The notes under the pieces were generated by a model. The model searched no databases and was not told the origin of the DNA. It was given only the letters and a program-made list of their open reading frames with translations. The position numbers and the translations under genes are program-made. From positions 32,260,616 through 32,324,615 of the forward strand of contig NC_067196.1 of the NCBI RefSeq assembly GCF_000699445.3: a DNA stretch of 64,000 nucleotides, given 5' to 3'. This document shows, one piece after another, positions 1-11,475 of the stretch. The stretch's first letter is position 1. Each line of letters begins with the position of its first letter. The stretch comes from Schistosoma haematobium (taxonomy: Eukaryota > Platyhelminthes > Trematoda > Strigeidida > Schistosomatidae).

Positions 1-1090
1 ATCATCGAATGATGAAAAAAAATGAAAAGAATTTACTTATTCTATAATCGAATTGTGTAGCAATTGAGATGGTGTAGAAGGTTTGTAACTCAGGTGGATG
101 ATTTTGATGGAGTTTTGTTCTTTGAGCTGAATGGTTTGGTCGTGGAACTTTCATCGTTCTTCTGAACGAAATAATCAGCACAAACTTCACTTCTACCTGA
201 AGTTTGTGCAGTATAACAATTGGTAAAATGAACAAATTAACACTTCACATGTGCTCAGTATTATTTGAACTTGTAGTAATATTATTTTAGAATATGAAAT
301 GAATAAATGTTGAGTGGAAAATAGTAAGATGAAGTAGATATTGATGCTATGTAGTAATTTGTAGATGTGATGGTTAGAAGTATTTGAATTATTGTGCGAA
401 CTAAAAATCCAAGAAATAAAGCAATTTAGACTAAGAAGAACTAGACGAGCACGAACAGACATATTGTATTTGGAATTCGAAATCGAGCAGTCGTTAAAAG
501 AAACATTATTTTATACAAACACCACAGTGGGTTACCGTTTGATCTCATATTCTTTTCAATCATGTGGTTAACACTTCATTTAAATTTAATCATAGGATTA
601 ATAATAAAATTTGTAAGCATATAGAACCATAGATTTGAAAAATCTTATTATTTTGAATTTTTGTACTAGAAATAAACGTAAATTATACAATCTAATTACT
701 TATAATAATAAGATCTCACATGTAATTTGCTTTATAATGAATACTCAATCAATTTATTATTGTTTTTAAATGATGATTGACAAGTTGGAAAATGTTTCGT
801 TGTCAGCAGACGTAGACGTGATTTTACTAAGTTTAGTATAATATTAAGGTTTAGTTCACTTATCGACCAATTATAAATGCATATGGTTAGTTCTGAGACA
901 CTTTCACTTACTAAAGATAGTGATACTTAGTAGTTGCTTAAATCTGAGTAAAGAGAACCCATTTTGTATTTGTTTATAGACTGTTGAAAAAAACCTCTTT
1001 CTCACTAAACCATCAACACAAAGTTTACATTTAATTTATCATTTAGTTACCTAATTACAGTAGGTGATGGTGTTCCATACATTTGAAGTT
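1..1090. other. AT-rich non-coding DNA with one dispersed-repeat segment
   Basis: No convincing coding region is visible. The short open frames have no recognisable composition or motif. About 370-535 resembles 41190-41345 in the same orientation. Both contain a run close to ACTAGAYGAGCAC followed by a shared TATTTGGAATTCG, so this part is probably a dispersed repeat. The rest shows nothing I can name. Confidence 0.4.
370..535 (+). repeat. Unclassified dispersed repeat, copy 1
   Basis: This segment aligns by eye with 41190-41345 over roughly 160 bp, with scattered substitutions and small indels. The clearest shared words are ACTAGA-GAGCAC and TATTTGGAATTCG. No terminal repeats, tail or coding potential are visible, so the class is unknown. 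Confidence 0.4.
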
Positions 1091-1920
1091 GGTCAAGCAT
1101 TATCTAGTAAAGTTACTATGGCTTTTCTGAAAGTGGATTCCATGTTTTCAAGGTACACAAACCCACCCCATGGATATGAATGCGTGGTGTAAACGTTACC
1201 CCTTGGCGTCACACGATAGGACAAGTAATGTATACTCACCCTGGGCAAATATAGTCTATATACATGCCTGTAACACATAAGGTTTCCTTTATGCTTCCCA
1301 TAGTATATATGTAGATATATTCACCCATCCGCGACAATAGATGACCGCCGTTCTCTTTCAAACGTATTTTCTACCACTGTCTGTCACTTACATATTATAA
1401 TAATATTACTTGTACAAGGGGTTTCGCCCCTGCATTTCATGACATACACAAACGCATAAGCACTATTTCAGGAGAGGTTGATAGTAATCTCTCCTCAGTA
1501 TTTGCTGCTGTATGTTTTATTACTATGTCTTTGACCTGCAAGATTAGACCACTGATTTTATCAGACATAGAACAGCCATTTGTTCAGCTCGTGTTACTAT
1601 GGGCTTACCCACGAGCGTACCATTTGCATAGACCTACATACACAAACTACACAAGCCGGAACTAATACAATTCATAAACATAAGCATACATATCTGGCAG
1701 CCCGCAAGAGTTGGTGAGCCCCGAGTTGAAACCCGAGGAATTCAGTTTAAAGCAGTGGTGGGTTAGTCCGATCTCGGTTGACTGCCTAAGTTGGCTAGCA
1801 AGGTTGTCTCTACCACCCATCAGCTCTACAGGGAGGCCTTAGGTCGAGATTTGCTGCCTAAATAAAGTAGTAAGCGTGAATTCATGTTAAACCAAATACG
1901 ATAACAACGATAACAATAAG
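1090..1920. repeat. Less AT-rich block, probably unclassified mobile-element remnant
   Basis: Base composition shifts towards GC compared with both flanks, as in the other retroelement remnants of the window. No reverse transcriptase, integrase or hammerhead motif is visible. The block ends near 1885-1920 in a degenerate AAYRAT-like tail (ATAACAACGATAACAATAAG), which resembles the simple 3' tail of a non-LTR element or SINE on the + strand. That reading is inference; a repeat-library comparison would decide it. Confidence 0.3.
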
Positions 1921-4900
1921 TTATTCAACTGCTGAATAGGAAAAACACCAAAATCAGAATAGTTTTAGTCGTAATATGAAAGATATGATTTAAAATGAAG
2001 TAATTGAAAGAAGGAATGAATGAAAAACTTTTTAAAATCAAAGTTTGAGTTGAGAATCAAGGTGAGTTGCTTTTGGCCCTTATAACTGATTCTGATTTAT
2101 GTCATCACGTTGGCCTCAGTTGTGCGATCTGCAGCTATCATTATGGTCTTGACTATTAGACAAAGAAATATGGAACAGGTAATACTTCTTGATTCTTTCG
2201 ACCTAGCGTTCTCCCACCATGATCCTATCACAGCCAACATTGATTATAGATGTAGGCAGAAGATAGTCAAAAGTAATATAAGTTCTAAATACCTCAGTCG
2301 ATGTTAATTTACAGCTTCATCAACTTATTTGTAATCCTTTTTATTTGAATAGTCAAGCTGTATTTTTTGTATTATTGATATCTGAATAGGAATACTGAAT
2401 TTTGCTGTTACGAAACATAATCTTTTTAAGTAAAGTCATTTAATCACATATTTTAATATTTATTACTGATATTCTAGAGTAATTAAATTTATAGATTAAA
2501 CAGCTTTAGAAAGCATAAGATAATTTTTCAACGTTATTTTACACTTTCCACTTGTGTAATTGATAATTAAGCACAGAAAGCTTATCTAAATCTTTCCAAT
2601 TTTCTTCATCCCGATGGTCTCTAATATCTTTATTTTAGACTTCTGGATGCTATTTCTGATTTCTAACTATATTCGAAATCTCTTCCTTATACTTATTATT
2701 CTTTTTTACCCTGATTGTAAATTAACTTATGTTAATTGTATTGAATTCAATACACGTTTTTCGAGTTATCGATAATGTTTGTGGTACATTGATTTTCACT
2801 AAGCATCTTCAAATCACATGCCGCCTGTGGAATTCTTTAGATTTTTTTTATCTTTACATGTTGTTAAATGAATAATTTGTTTGTGCTTTATCGTATACTT
2901 TAGCTAGCATTAGTAAGAAGTATGTTTTTCGTTTCGAAGTAAGAATACACGTACTGTATGCTATATTGATCACCTAATCTTTTGTCTTCCCGTTGTTTTA
3001 ATAAATTCCTTATAATCTGCACATAAAGTACTAAATATTTTCGTGAGTTAATTCTGAATCTAAACTCAAAATTCTTATGAGGCTTAAAAACGGTTTCTTC
3101 ATAATTCTCAATTACTTGTCAGTCAAATGAATAATTATTTCTCATCATTAGCTCATTGATTCATTTAGTGAAATGGCTGCCACATACTGAGTTGACATAA
3201 AATAATTTGTAAACTAATTTATTTGCTTTGACAAAGTGGATTACATTTAGTTAGAAATGTCAACAATCCAAATTTCTACTGTTCGCGGTAACACGAATAT
3301 ACAATTATTTTATTACAGATTTCATTTTCTTTCCAGCTACATTTTGTTGCTTCCTTGTTTCTCTCTGTTATTTGAATTTAAAATCACCTATATTGACATA
3401 AATTTACTTAAATTTACATTTGTAACTTCTACTTAACTGAACTATTCTATATCAAAAATTGATGTGTCATTAAACCAACATTTTGGTTTCTTTAATTTTA
3501 TAGTCAGTATCATTCTCTAATGCAATTTGCCTCAGCGTCCAGTTTCCGAGTTGCATCACTCTTATAATTTGACATGAAAACATTTCCAACCAATCACTTT
3601 CCACATTAAAGAGCGATCTTATTCTAACGTTGTTTAATGCATCGAGTAGCAATACTGTATAATTATATGGCGTTTATATGAAATGATAAGTGCTCAGTGT
3701 CTAACTACGCGCTTCATTCTGATCACAGTACAATAACTTATTTGTGTGGTCGTCAGTTTTTATCTGCTAGAATATGTTTTGAAAAGTCATGGAAATATTT
3801 TTGTACCACTAATTATTCAGACTTAATTAAATTATTTAAAGATGAACGTAATCGGTTGTCTTTTTAAGAGATATTATGGGGATCCGTTACCTCCAGTGAG
3901 TTTTTTGGTTTTCTAAAAAGACTGTTTCCGTCAATTTGTTGATGGATGTGTCATCGAATCACAACCCCCAAAGATGTGTATATGATAACATAAAACGGTT
4001 TGAACAAAAAAATATGACATGACTGGGAATGTGATTGGAACAGTTATGTCTAAACTCAGTCGGTCGAAAACGTTTACAAGGAATCATGATTTGTAATGCA
4101 CTGCTCAACTAAAGTAGCTTGTGAAACAGGTTCGGCAGTTATATCTTTGAAAGGTAAAGCTTCACAGCATAGTATAATCATGTCTATAGATGTTAATTAG
4201 TAATCAAATGTATCCATTGGATTCTGTGCTTATCAGTCCGAGCCGAATGTCCAATACTTTAAGTCTTTATTCGTTTCAGCCCAGTGAAGTGAAAATACAC
4301 TCAAGAGGCATAAAATTCGTTTGTTTTGAGCAAAACGAAACTAAAGCCCTCAGACAATACCATAAAGCAAATATACTTGAAGTAAATAATTTTCTCCAAC
4401 TCAAATAGTTAACTCTACATTCAGACCATCTAAGAACTCACTGTCTAGAAACAAGGATCATTGTATCAACAACGCAAAATCTATTCGGCTGGCTACGTAT
4501 CACAACTATAATTTGTTTAGGCATTTCCTGCACCCCATATACACCATAAAAACACTAGGCAAGCGAACGCAAGTAAAAGTAAGTATAGTTTACCAGTCAG
4601 GCAGTCAGGTTTTAGATGACGATTTCAGATCTAAGACGCTTGTTTGAAACGATAGTGCTGACTTTAGAGGGGGCGACTATTGATCCGGTTTTGTGTGTTC
4701 CAAATTTTTGTAGTATCAAGCATTGTTGGACATGTAACAGAGACGTTTTCACTGAGGATTTCATTTCACGTTCTAACTCGCATTTCATTTGTTTTTTAAC
4801 CTGACATGATGAAATATTCTATACCGACTTGTTCACAGCAGACAAATATTCTCAAATGCACGTTCTTAAAATGAAGTATTCAACGAAAACTACGCCCTTA

Positions 4901-5304
4901 AGCTCAACACTCACCTACTAAGTGAAAACGCTATATACTAGATTCCCAATGGACATTTGTAAAAGGACAGATAATCTCACTTGATTGTGCACAGCCCGGA
5001 TACGCATTTCAGTGATTACGTTATATTTCAGCATTCAGTGAATGTTGGATTAGTTAGTATTATCGTTATTTGCAAGTGTTGATAGTACACAAAAGCCAAT
5101 ACCTCATTGGTCTGTTTGGGACTGATAGAGAGTCAGATCTTGATAGTAGTTATCAAAAGACCATAGTTTCTGTCAAGGATATCATCCATCTGCTTGAAGT
5201 ACTATGGTAGCAGCATTAAAGAGTAGTGTACTCTGTAATGGCGTTGAATCCTAATAACTATTATTTACGGTAAATCGTAAGCCCATCAGTCTGAGGCGGT
5301 AAAT
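1921..5304. other. AT-rich non-coding DNA, no supported gene
   Basis: Only short open frames occur (for example about 2110-2307 and 4190-4408) and none shows a domain, signal peptide or convincing exon boundaries. Around 4595-4610 there is a short GTCAGGCAGTCAGG run like the CAGTCAGTCAGTCA words near 11455, which hints at repeat material. An early exon of the downstream gene could hide here, but I found no evidence for one. Confidence 0.4.
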
Positions 5305-5424
5305 AAATCTTTAAAATCAATAGCTCTGTAAGTCTTCGACATTTGAGGCTGACCACATTGGTTTTAATGGATTCACCTAGCAGTCCACGCTTGGTTACGC
5401 ATCCTCTCCAGGTCAACTCCGAGG
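5305..5424 (+). repeat. Upstream copy of a ~120-bp direct repeat, candidate LTR fragment
   Basis: This segment matches 10427-10546 in the same orientation with few differences over its first ~75 bp; both contain CTCTGTAAGTCTTCGACATT. It lies immediately before the decayed Gypsy coding region, and an AATAAA hexamer lies just upstream (about 5302). The second copy lies beyond the Gypsy/CR1 block. The arrangement suggests remnants of the two LTRs, but the true LTR ends (TG...CA), a primer-binding site and a polypurine tract were not identified. Confidence 0.45.
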
Positions 5425-5589
5425 TCTGTTCGGCCAAAGAAAAATCTCAGATGACAAGAAACAACGTTAGAGAACTCTATCATATTCCGAAATGTTGCCT
5501 TAGTATTCGTCATGATCGTAGACGCTCCCAAACTCCCCGTAGTACTTCACAAAACGATCCACCTCTAGATCTTGAGGTACGAATTACCC

Positions 5590-6040
5590 TGATTGATGCC
5601 GATATTATATTTAGTACGGTAAGTCTTCTCGAAATTACAGAAAAACTTGCGATTTTCTGCACTCCCAAACAACATGAAAAACATTTCGGGAAACTTCCAG
5701 ATCGGCATGCTTTAACGGCAACCATAGCCGGCCAACATAGTCGTCTGCTGTAAACCACTGGTGTGATCACGAAACTTTGCTACCTCGTCGACACTAGTGC
5801 AGCTAGCGTTCTTCCTGCGAATTCCAACGACCGACTGCACGTAGCAGTTTTTAACTCACAAGCGGCGAGTGGGAAATAGAACGCCACATATGGTAGGCGA
5901 TATGTATACCTCAACGTGGGTTTACGCGAACCCATACACTAGATGTCCGTTATTGAAGATGGTTCGATGCCAATCATCGGTTTAGACCAGCTTGAACATC
6001 ATACTCTACTCAACATGTGCAAACGGAGGTAAGTAGAGGG
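5590..6040 (+). pseudogene. Gypsy gag C-terminus and aspartic protease, decayed
   Basis: Translation in the forward frames gives a degenerate CCHC-like stretch (from about 5655), then an AGQHSRLL motif. After a stop comes CYLVDTSAASVLP at about 5780, which matches the retroviral-type aspartic protease site D-T/S-G-A followed by a hydrophobic strand; the usual DTGA reads DTSA here. A further match, PIIGLDQLEHH near 5975, corresponds to the protease ILG..FL flap-end motif. Several frames and stops are needed, so this is a dead remnant. Normal gag length is missing upstream, so an internal deletion is likely. The Gypsy/Ty3 assignment is strengthened by the reverse transcriptase and integrase that follow. 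Confidence 0.65.
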
Positions 6041-6169
6041 AAATACTAAAATATCGGTTTGTGTAACTTATTTTTACGATTGTAGATTGTCCCCAATATA
6101 CAGTAGGCACACGGTTGACCTATACTATACTCAGATATATACCAAATGCAACCGAAATTGCCATGTGTA

Positions 6170-6770
6170 ACCAGCAATTTTACATATCACATCACGGCTA
6201 CAGGACCATCTGTATTCTCAAAAGCGCACAGACTGTCTCACTAAGAGATAAGGTTCGCTGAAATCAAATTCGACCATATGATAGACTTAAGAGTCATTCA
6301 GCAGTGAAAAGGCTCATGGGCATCTCCTTTGCATATGGTACATTTAAAGGGTAGCAACGCATGACCCTAAACTGGTGACTATCGGCGACTAAGTGCGAAA
6401 ACCATTTGTGATCGTTACCTGTTGCCTCACATTCATGATTTGACAGCTGCCTTGAAAGGTACAATTGTTTTTTTCGAAAATCGACATGGTTGAAGTGTAT
6501 CATCAAATTCCAATGGCTACTGACGACGTTTCTAAAACCGCTATCATCACTCCTTTTGACCTCTACGAAATTCACTCTTTTCATCTCTTACCTTCCCTTT
6601 GAGCTCATCTTCGGACAAGTACTCACCTCGAAGGTCTAGACGACTGAACAAAATTGAGCAGTTTACTCCAGATATACGAAACATTTCTGGGGCGAACGAT
6701 GTAGTTGAAGACGTTTTTTCAAATAACTTCTTTGAAGAGTTTCAAATGAATTGACCTTCTTAAACTCGTT
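6170..6770 (+). pseudogene. Gypsy reverse transcriptase fragment, decayed
   Basis: Joining forward frames by eye shows the N-terminal half of a Ty3/Gypsy reverse transcriptase: HHITATGPSVFSKAHRL (about 6190), EIKFDHMIDL, SWASPLHMV, GDYRRLSAKTICDRYLLPHI and AIITPFDLYE-like residues near 6540. These are the conserved order of Gypsy RT blocks before the YxDD motif. The YxDD box and the RNase H domain are absent here; the sequence passes within about 100 bp to integrase-like sequence. Multiple frameshifts and stops show it is not functional. Confidence 0.65.
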
Positions 6771-6799
6771 CAGCTTCAATGAGAAGACACCGATCTTCA

Positions 6800-7870
6800 G
6801 CACGAGTTATCTTTGCCAACCCTGAAACTGTGTGTTGAACAGATAGGAAAGTGTAAGGAAACTTTGCATTCTGACACATATGCAGGTAGGGATCGTTCAA
6901 TCATAACAATACATTGAATAAGTATTCTCGCCCAGGTGCTCATGCAATCATGAAGCTCATAGCAGAACGACTTTGCTAGCTTGGTATGAATAAAGATCTG
7001 AGGGAGTGGGCGCGCTCCTGCGTAAGCTACCAAAAATCCAAAATAATTAGACACACTGAAGGTCTCTTAGGATTTTTCAAAACTCCTGATGCTCTTTTCG
7101 ACCATATCAACCTGGATTTGGTAGGATTTTTATCAGATTCAAATGGATACTCTTATCTCTTAACTTGTACAGATAATTTCACTCGATGGCCAGAAGTAGT
7201 ACGAATCGAGGACATCACTGCTGAAACAGTGGCACGTGCCTTTGTCGAAAGATGGTTAGAAAACTTTGTCTACCCTTCAACTGTCACTACAGACCGTGAA
7301 TCCGGGTCAATTCCGGACTTTTCTGTTGTCTGACTACACTATAGGGAACCGTACGACTATGAACGACCACATATCATCTACAAACAAATGGGTTGGTGAA
7401 AGGATTTCACTGACAGCTTAAAGCTTCACTCTCAGCTGCAAACTTTTAACGATAGACCGAGGCTCTTCCACTCGCTTTACTCAGTATTCGCAATACAATG
7501 AAATCTGACATTTGGGACACTGCAGTTAAACTTGTTTAAGGCACGACATTCCGACGTCTAGGAGAATCCGTGGATGTTTCATCTACTTCAGTAATTATGG
7601 ATCTAAACTTTTACATGGGCAAGCTCGCAAACACAATGCATTCAGTTAAACCTATATTCTCTCGACTGCAATCAACCGATGTTTCCGTTCGACCTGCTTT
7701 ATGACATAGTACACACGTCTTTGCATGTCGCGACTCATTTTGACGACCTCTCGAAGCAGCATATGAAGAACCCTTCAAACTTCAACGTGAATCTAAGTAC
7801 TATGTCATCGATATGAACAGAACTAACGATTGAATCAGCATCGATCGCATCAAAGCGGCGTATTTAGAAA
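6800..7870 (+). pseudogene. Gypsy integrase remnant
   Basis: The best-preserved part is an open stretch at 6986-7333. It starts with the end of the zinc-binding H2C2 region (MNKDLREWARSCVSYQKSKI; the second CxxC cysteine reads Y) and continues into the catalytic core, with FDHINLDLVG (first catalytic D), TCTDNFTRWPE and VTTDRESGS (second D). Upstream, HAIMKLIAERLCW supplies the zinc-domain histidine side. After 7333 the C-terminal integrase continues in broken frames to about 7870, ending in residues like YYVIDMNRTN and IKAAYLE. It belongs to the same decayed Gypsy copy as the protease and RT fragments. Confidence 0.7.
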
Positions 7871-9742
7871 GAAACCCTATTGATGTCGATTGTTGGGCGG
7901 AATACAAACGAACTAATAACAATGGAGCGTATAGGCAATACAAACATATCAGGAACACATGCACGAAGGCTATAAGAGAAGACAGGCTTCAGTACCAAAC
8001 AAAGCTTATGGACAAATTCGCCTCTAACCCTAGAAGCCTATTCCGTTATGCAGCCTCTCTTCGTCAAGCCAAAACAGGAGTTTCTCAACTGCTAGGTCTT
8101 AACGGCCCGACCAACAACGATGGCGACGCCGCTAACCTTCTGGCGGCCCATTACTCTCAAACATTTCAACCGGCTGACATCAACTTTATTGACGACAGTC
8201 TCATCTCCAACTCCACAGGACTTTCTGAAGTGGACCTAAGCGCTGACTTGGTGTTCCGGAAATTGCAGCACTTAAGACTTGACACTTCTCCTGGCCCGGA
8301 TATGGTTCATCCTGCCATACTGAGGGAGGCAGCCTCAATCCTGGCAACGCCGCTTAGCGTGATGTTTTCACACTCGCTTAGCCGAGGCAAATTACCGGAA
8401 AACTGGAAGTTGGCTCACATCACACCAATTTTCAAAGGTGGTCGACGCAATGAACCTTCAAGTTATCGGCCGGTGGCTCTTCTGTCATTACCTTCAAAAC
8501 TCATGGAGTCCCTGATATGCGACGGTTTAAATGACTATCTACTGTCCTTAAATTTCTTCTCACCCCAACAGCATGGTTTCAGGAAGGGTTACTCTTGTAT
8601 AACCAACCTGCTGACTGCGGTGGACAGATGGACAAGCATCCTCGATTGCAAGGGAAAGGTTGATGTCATTTACCTTGATTTCTCAAAAGCTTTTGATAAG
8701 GTTAACCACTTGTGTCTTATCAACAAGCTCAAACGACTAGGTATCAAACCACCTCTAATCGATTGGCTTACTTCATACCTAAAAATCGACACTTTAAGGT
8801 TAGGGTTAATTTCACTTTATCTCAGGCTATGGAATGTCCTAGTGGGGTCCCCCAGGGCTCAGTACTAGGGCCTCTTCTCTTCTTGATCTACATAAATGAT
8901 CTTCCTCAACAGGTAACGTCAGACTTACTACTTTTTGCCGACGACGTGAAACTTTGGAGAGAGATACGCAACCAAGACGATACACAGGCACTTCAGGAGG
9001 ATCTGACGCGACTTCAAAGTTGGGCAGACGATAACGGACTTACCTTTAACACTTCAAAGTGTAAAGTAGTCCATCTGCGACATGTCGCAAACTACAGTTA
9101 CAACTTAGGAAACTCCTCTCTAGTAGTATCCCAAGTCGAAAAGATTTAGGAGTCCTGGTGCCCCATGACTTAAAGTCTTACGCTAACTGTGACAAAAATG
9201 CCTTCCGAGCAAACCCTGCACTGGTAACGTTGAAGCGCATTTTTGGACAGTTTGACGGACGAACTTTCCATACAATCTTCAATAGTTTCATCCGTCCCCA
9301 TTTAGAGTACGGAAACATAGTACTCCCCCCCTCACTCCATAAGGACAAGGTCACTTTGGAGCGTATCCAACGGCGAGCCACGAAATCAGTTCGAGGACTC
9401 AAATCTAAGCCTTACGAAGAACGCCTCCGTTCACTAGACCTTTACCCACTAGAATATAGGCGTCTTAGAGGTGATTTACTAATGGCTTATAGTATTCTTA
9501 ACACTTCTGGACATCCTCTTAAACACCTACTTAAGCTTAGTTCGAATAATAATCTAAGGGGTAACACCCAGAAACTGGAAACACAACATAGCAAGACGGA
9601 ATGTAGACACAACTTCTACTCCTTAAGAGTTGTCAAAAGCTGGAATTCGCTGCCGGCCGAGCTAGTCCAAGCGACTTCTCAGGAGTCCTTCAAGAGGCAA
9701 CTTGACCTATTCTTAAGGACCAAGGACAGCATCACATTATGA
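7867..9742 (+). pseudogene. CR1-clade reverse transcriptase (ORF2 remnant)
   Basis: Reverse transcriptase blocks appear in order: TSPGPDMVHPAILREA (about 8285), LPENWKLAHITPIFKGG, PSSYRPVALLSLPSKLMES (about 8455), QQHGFRKGYSCITNLL, VIYLDFSKAFDKVNH (motif A, about 8665), GVPQGSVLGPLLFLIYINDL (about 8840) and LLLFADDVKLW (motif C, catalytic FADD intact, about 8925). After the second frameshift comes the C-terminal region, with IQRRATKSVRGLKSKPYEER, YRRLRGDLLMAYSILN and SWNSLPAELVQATS, ending at 9742. The combination of GVPQGSVLGPLLF, FADD and the QRRATK...YRRLRGD tail is typical of CR1-clade elements of flatworms. Two frameshifts and the lost endonuclease make it inactive. Confidence 0.75.
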
Positions 9743-9745
9743 TTT
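7867..9745 (+). mobile_element. 5'-truncated CR1-clade non-LTR retrotransposon fused to the Gypsy remnant
   Basis: Open CR1-like reading starts within a few bases of the last Gypsy integrase residues (about 7867), so the element was inserted into, or recombined with, the Gypsy copy. The coding region runs in three forward frames, 7867-8868, about 8790-9149 and about 9140-9742, separated by two frameshifts. The endonuclease domain is missing, which is the usual 5' truncation of non-LTR elements. The 3' boundary beyond the stop is not clear: no simple tail or target-site duplication was found. Confidence 0.75.
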
Positions 9746-10426
9746 ACCAATTTCTTTTCCTTTTTATTGTTAACATACCTAGGTTCCTGCCTGGAGGATT
9801 TGGTGATCCCCTGCTACTAGACACGGAAGCCTGTTAAGCGAAAGCTTCTTCTATTCCGTCCACAACCATTTGAATTTGAACCATTTGTATTTCTGTACAT
9901 TCGGAAGACACGAGTCGTACATTTACGATACCTCGGCCGATAGCCCGAACTCACGATGATACTTTGAAAGTATCTGAAAACAGACTCAAAAACAAATTTT
10001 TTGTCTGTTAGTTTACTCGTCAATATGTATATATGTAAAATTTTAAAAAAACATTCTGTAAAAATCGCCTTTACGCTAACACATATGCATTAGTTTACTT
10101 TCCTTTGTTTCTCCCGCTTTGTGTCTTTACGCACGTACGACTGTGATTCGACATGCACTTACACATCTTTTTTTCCTCAAAACGGCTGGAAGAGACTAAG
10201 AAGACGACGAAGTTTACGATGAACCAGAGTTTTCATTGTATCTTGATTACTTTAGTTCACCATATGTCCTCTAATAGTAAGGAACTACGACCAGACGGTG
10301 CTGAACATGGCAAGCTATCGGGAAGAGTGCTTACCAACGACAAACTCGTTGGGTTTAAAATTCTGACGGGTCACGTCGTAGGGTCATCACTGCCTCACTA
10401 GGGAGTAGTGATCTGTAGCGGTATGC
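9746..10426. other. Non-coding, probable CR1 3' UTR and Gypsy remnant
   Basis: The first few hundred bases after the CR1 stop may be its 3' UTR; an A-rich run at about 10043-10050 could mark the end but is not diagnostic. From about 10180 to 10426 the sequence is less AT-rich and leads directly into the second copy of the candidate LTR repeat, so it may be the displaced 3' part of the Gypsy element. No coding motif was recognised. Confidence 0.35.
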
Positions 10427-10546
10427 AAATCTTCAAAATCAATAGCTCTGTAAGTCTTCGACATTTGATTCTGACCACATTAGTTTTAATGGATTCGCCT
10501 AGCTGTAGGCGCTCGATAAAGCATCCTCTCCAGGTCACGAGTGAGG
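10427..10546 (+). repeat. Downstream copy of the ~120-bp direct repeat, candidate LTR fragment
   Basis: It pairs with 5305-5424 in the same orientation. The first ~75 bp are near-identical; the last third has several substitutions but keeps GCATCCTCTCCAGGTCA. Its position on the far side of the Gypsy/CR1 composite fits a 3' LTR remnant. Termini were not resolved. Confidence 0.45.
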
Positions 10547-11230
10547 ACGCCGTGTTTCACGTTTCCTACAACCGTTAATGAGCTTAGAATGATCATTTCT
10601 TAGTATATCAATGGCCTATCAAATATATCTTCAAACCTCTTCGCTTCTAACTTACACTTTCCCTGAGTTGGCACGTTTCGAATACAGAAGGTGTTACTGC
10701 GAATATTTGTGGCGTCTTCAAATCATACAGGCTCTGCCAAATTAAAACATTATGGACTAACATAATGTACATTACCGCAGTGGTAGTTTTAGGAACGTTT
10801 TGGTGGTGGGTGTAGAATTTGCAATAAAACATTCTTGAGAATACAAGTACTAACAACGCTCCAGCGATAATGCATACCCAAAAGTAAGTTGGATTCTGCT
10901 GTTAAGACTACGTTTAATAATCGATTTATCACTTAACTTGAAGTAGTTCATTTGTACATCAAGGCCACAGTTAGGGGGTGAAGAAAATTTGAGTAAATAA
11001 ATGTTGAGTCTAATTAGATTCTAAAATCCTGATTTAGACCTACATTCTTTCGCCTACAATGTCCAAATATGCTATTAGATTTTGTACATTTGATCATGAC
11101 TGGTTGGATTTTGCATATACTACTTTGAGCTTGTATATATTGGATTAACTTTAGTTTGATCGGAAGTTATGGGCTATCTGAAATTCATTTAATAGGCATA
11201 TTATTATTTTTCATGTTAAAATATCGTGTA

Positions 11231-11475
11231 TCTTGTCACGTATTTGTCAGTGTTTTTCTCACGTTGATGCCAAAGACAGCATCGCGTAAAATACTCTACA
11301 GCTGTAAGTTTATTGTACTGGCAGACAACAAAAATTTGATTCCTATTTTTGCCTCCAAGAAAGGAATTCTTGCCTATATGACTAGCAGATTACTGCACTG
11401 GGCGACAATGCTCCCGAGCCATATTTTTAACATCAAGTATCCGCTAACAAATACCAGTCAGTCAGTCAGTCACAA
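11231..11475 (+). pseudogene. Gypsy RNase H domain fragment
   Basis: The open frame at 11156-11512 contains CKFIVLADNKNLIPIFASKK, then GILAYMTSRLLHWATMLPSH and IFNIKYPLTNT. This is the Ty3/Gypsy RNase H signature (K-F-x-V-x-T-D-x-K-P-L followed by the R-L-x-R-W-A block and F-x-I-x-Y), with the TDHKPL box eroded to ADNKNL. It is short and isolated, with no RT or integrase in frame. RNase H is exactly the part missing from the 5.3-7.9 kb copy, so this could be a displaced piece of it or a separate insertion. Downstream the frame runs into a CAGTCAGTCAGTCA repeat. Confidence 0.55.

Noticed and set aside
2110..2307. Possible + strand exon or gene (65 codons)
   Set aside because: No motif, no clear acceptor and donor in phase with neighbours, and it lies in unclassified background.
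6294..6584. - strand frame of 96 codons
   Set aside because: It is the shadow of the Gypsy reverse transcriptase remnant on the + strand.
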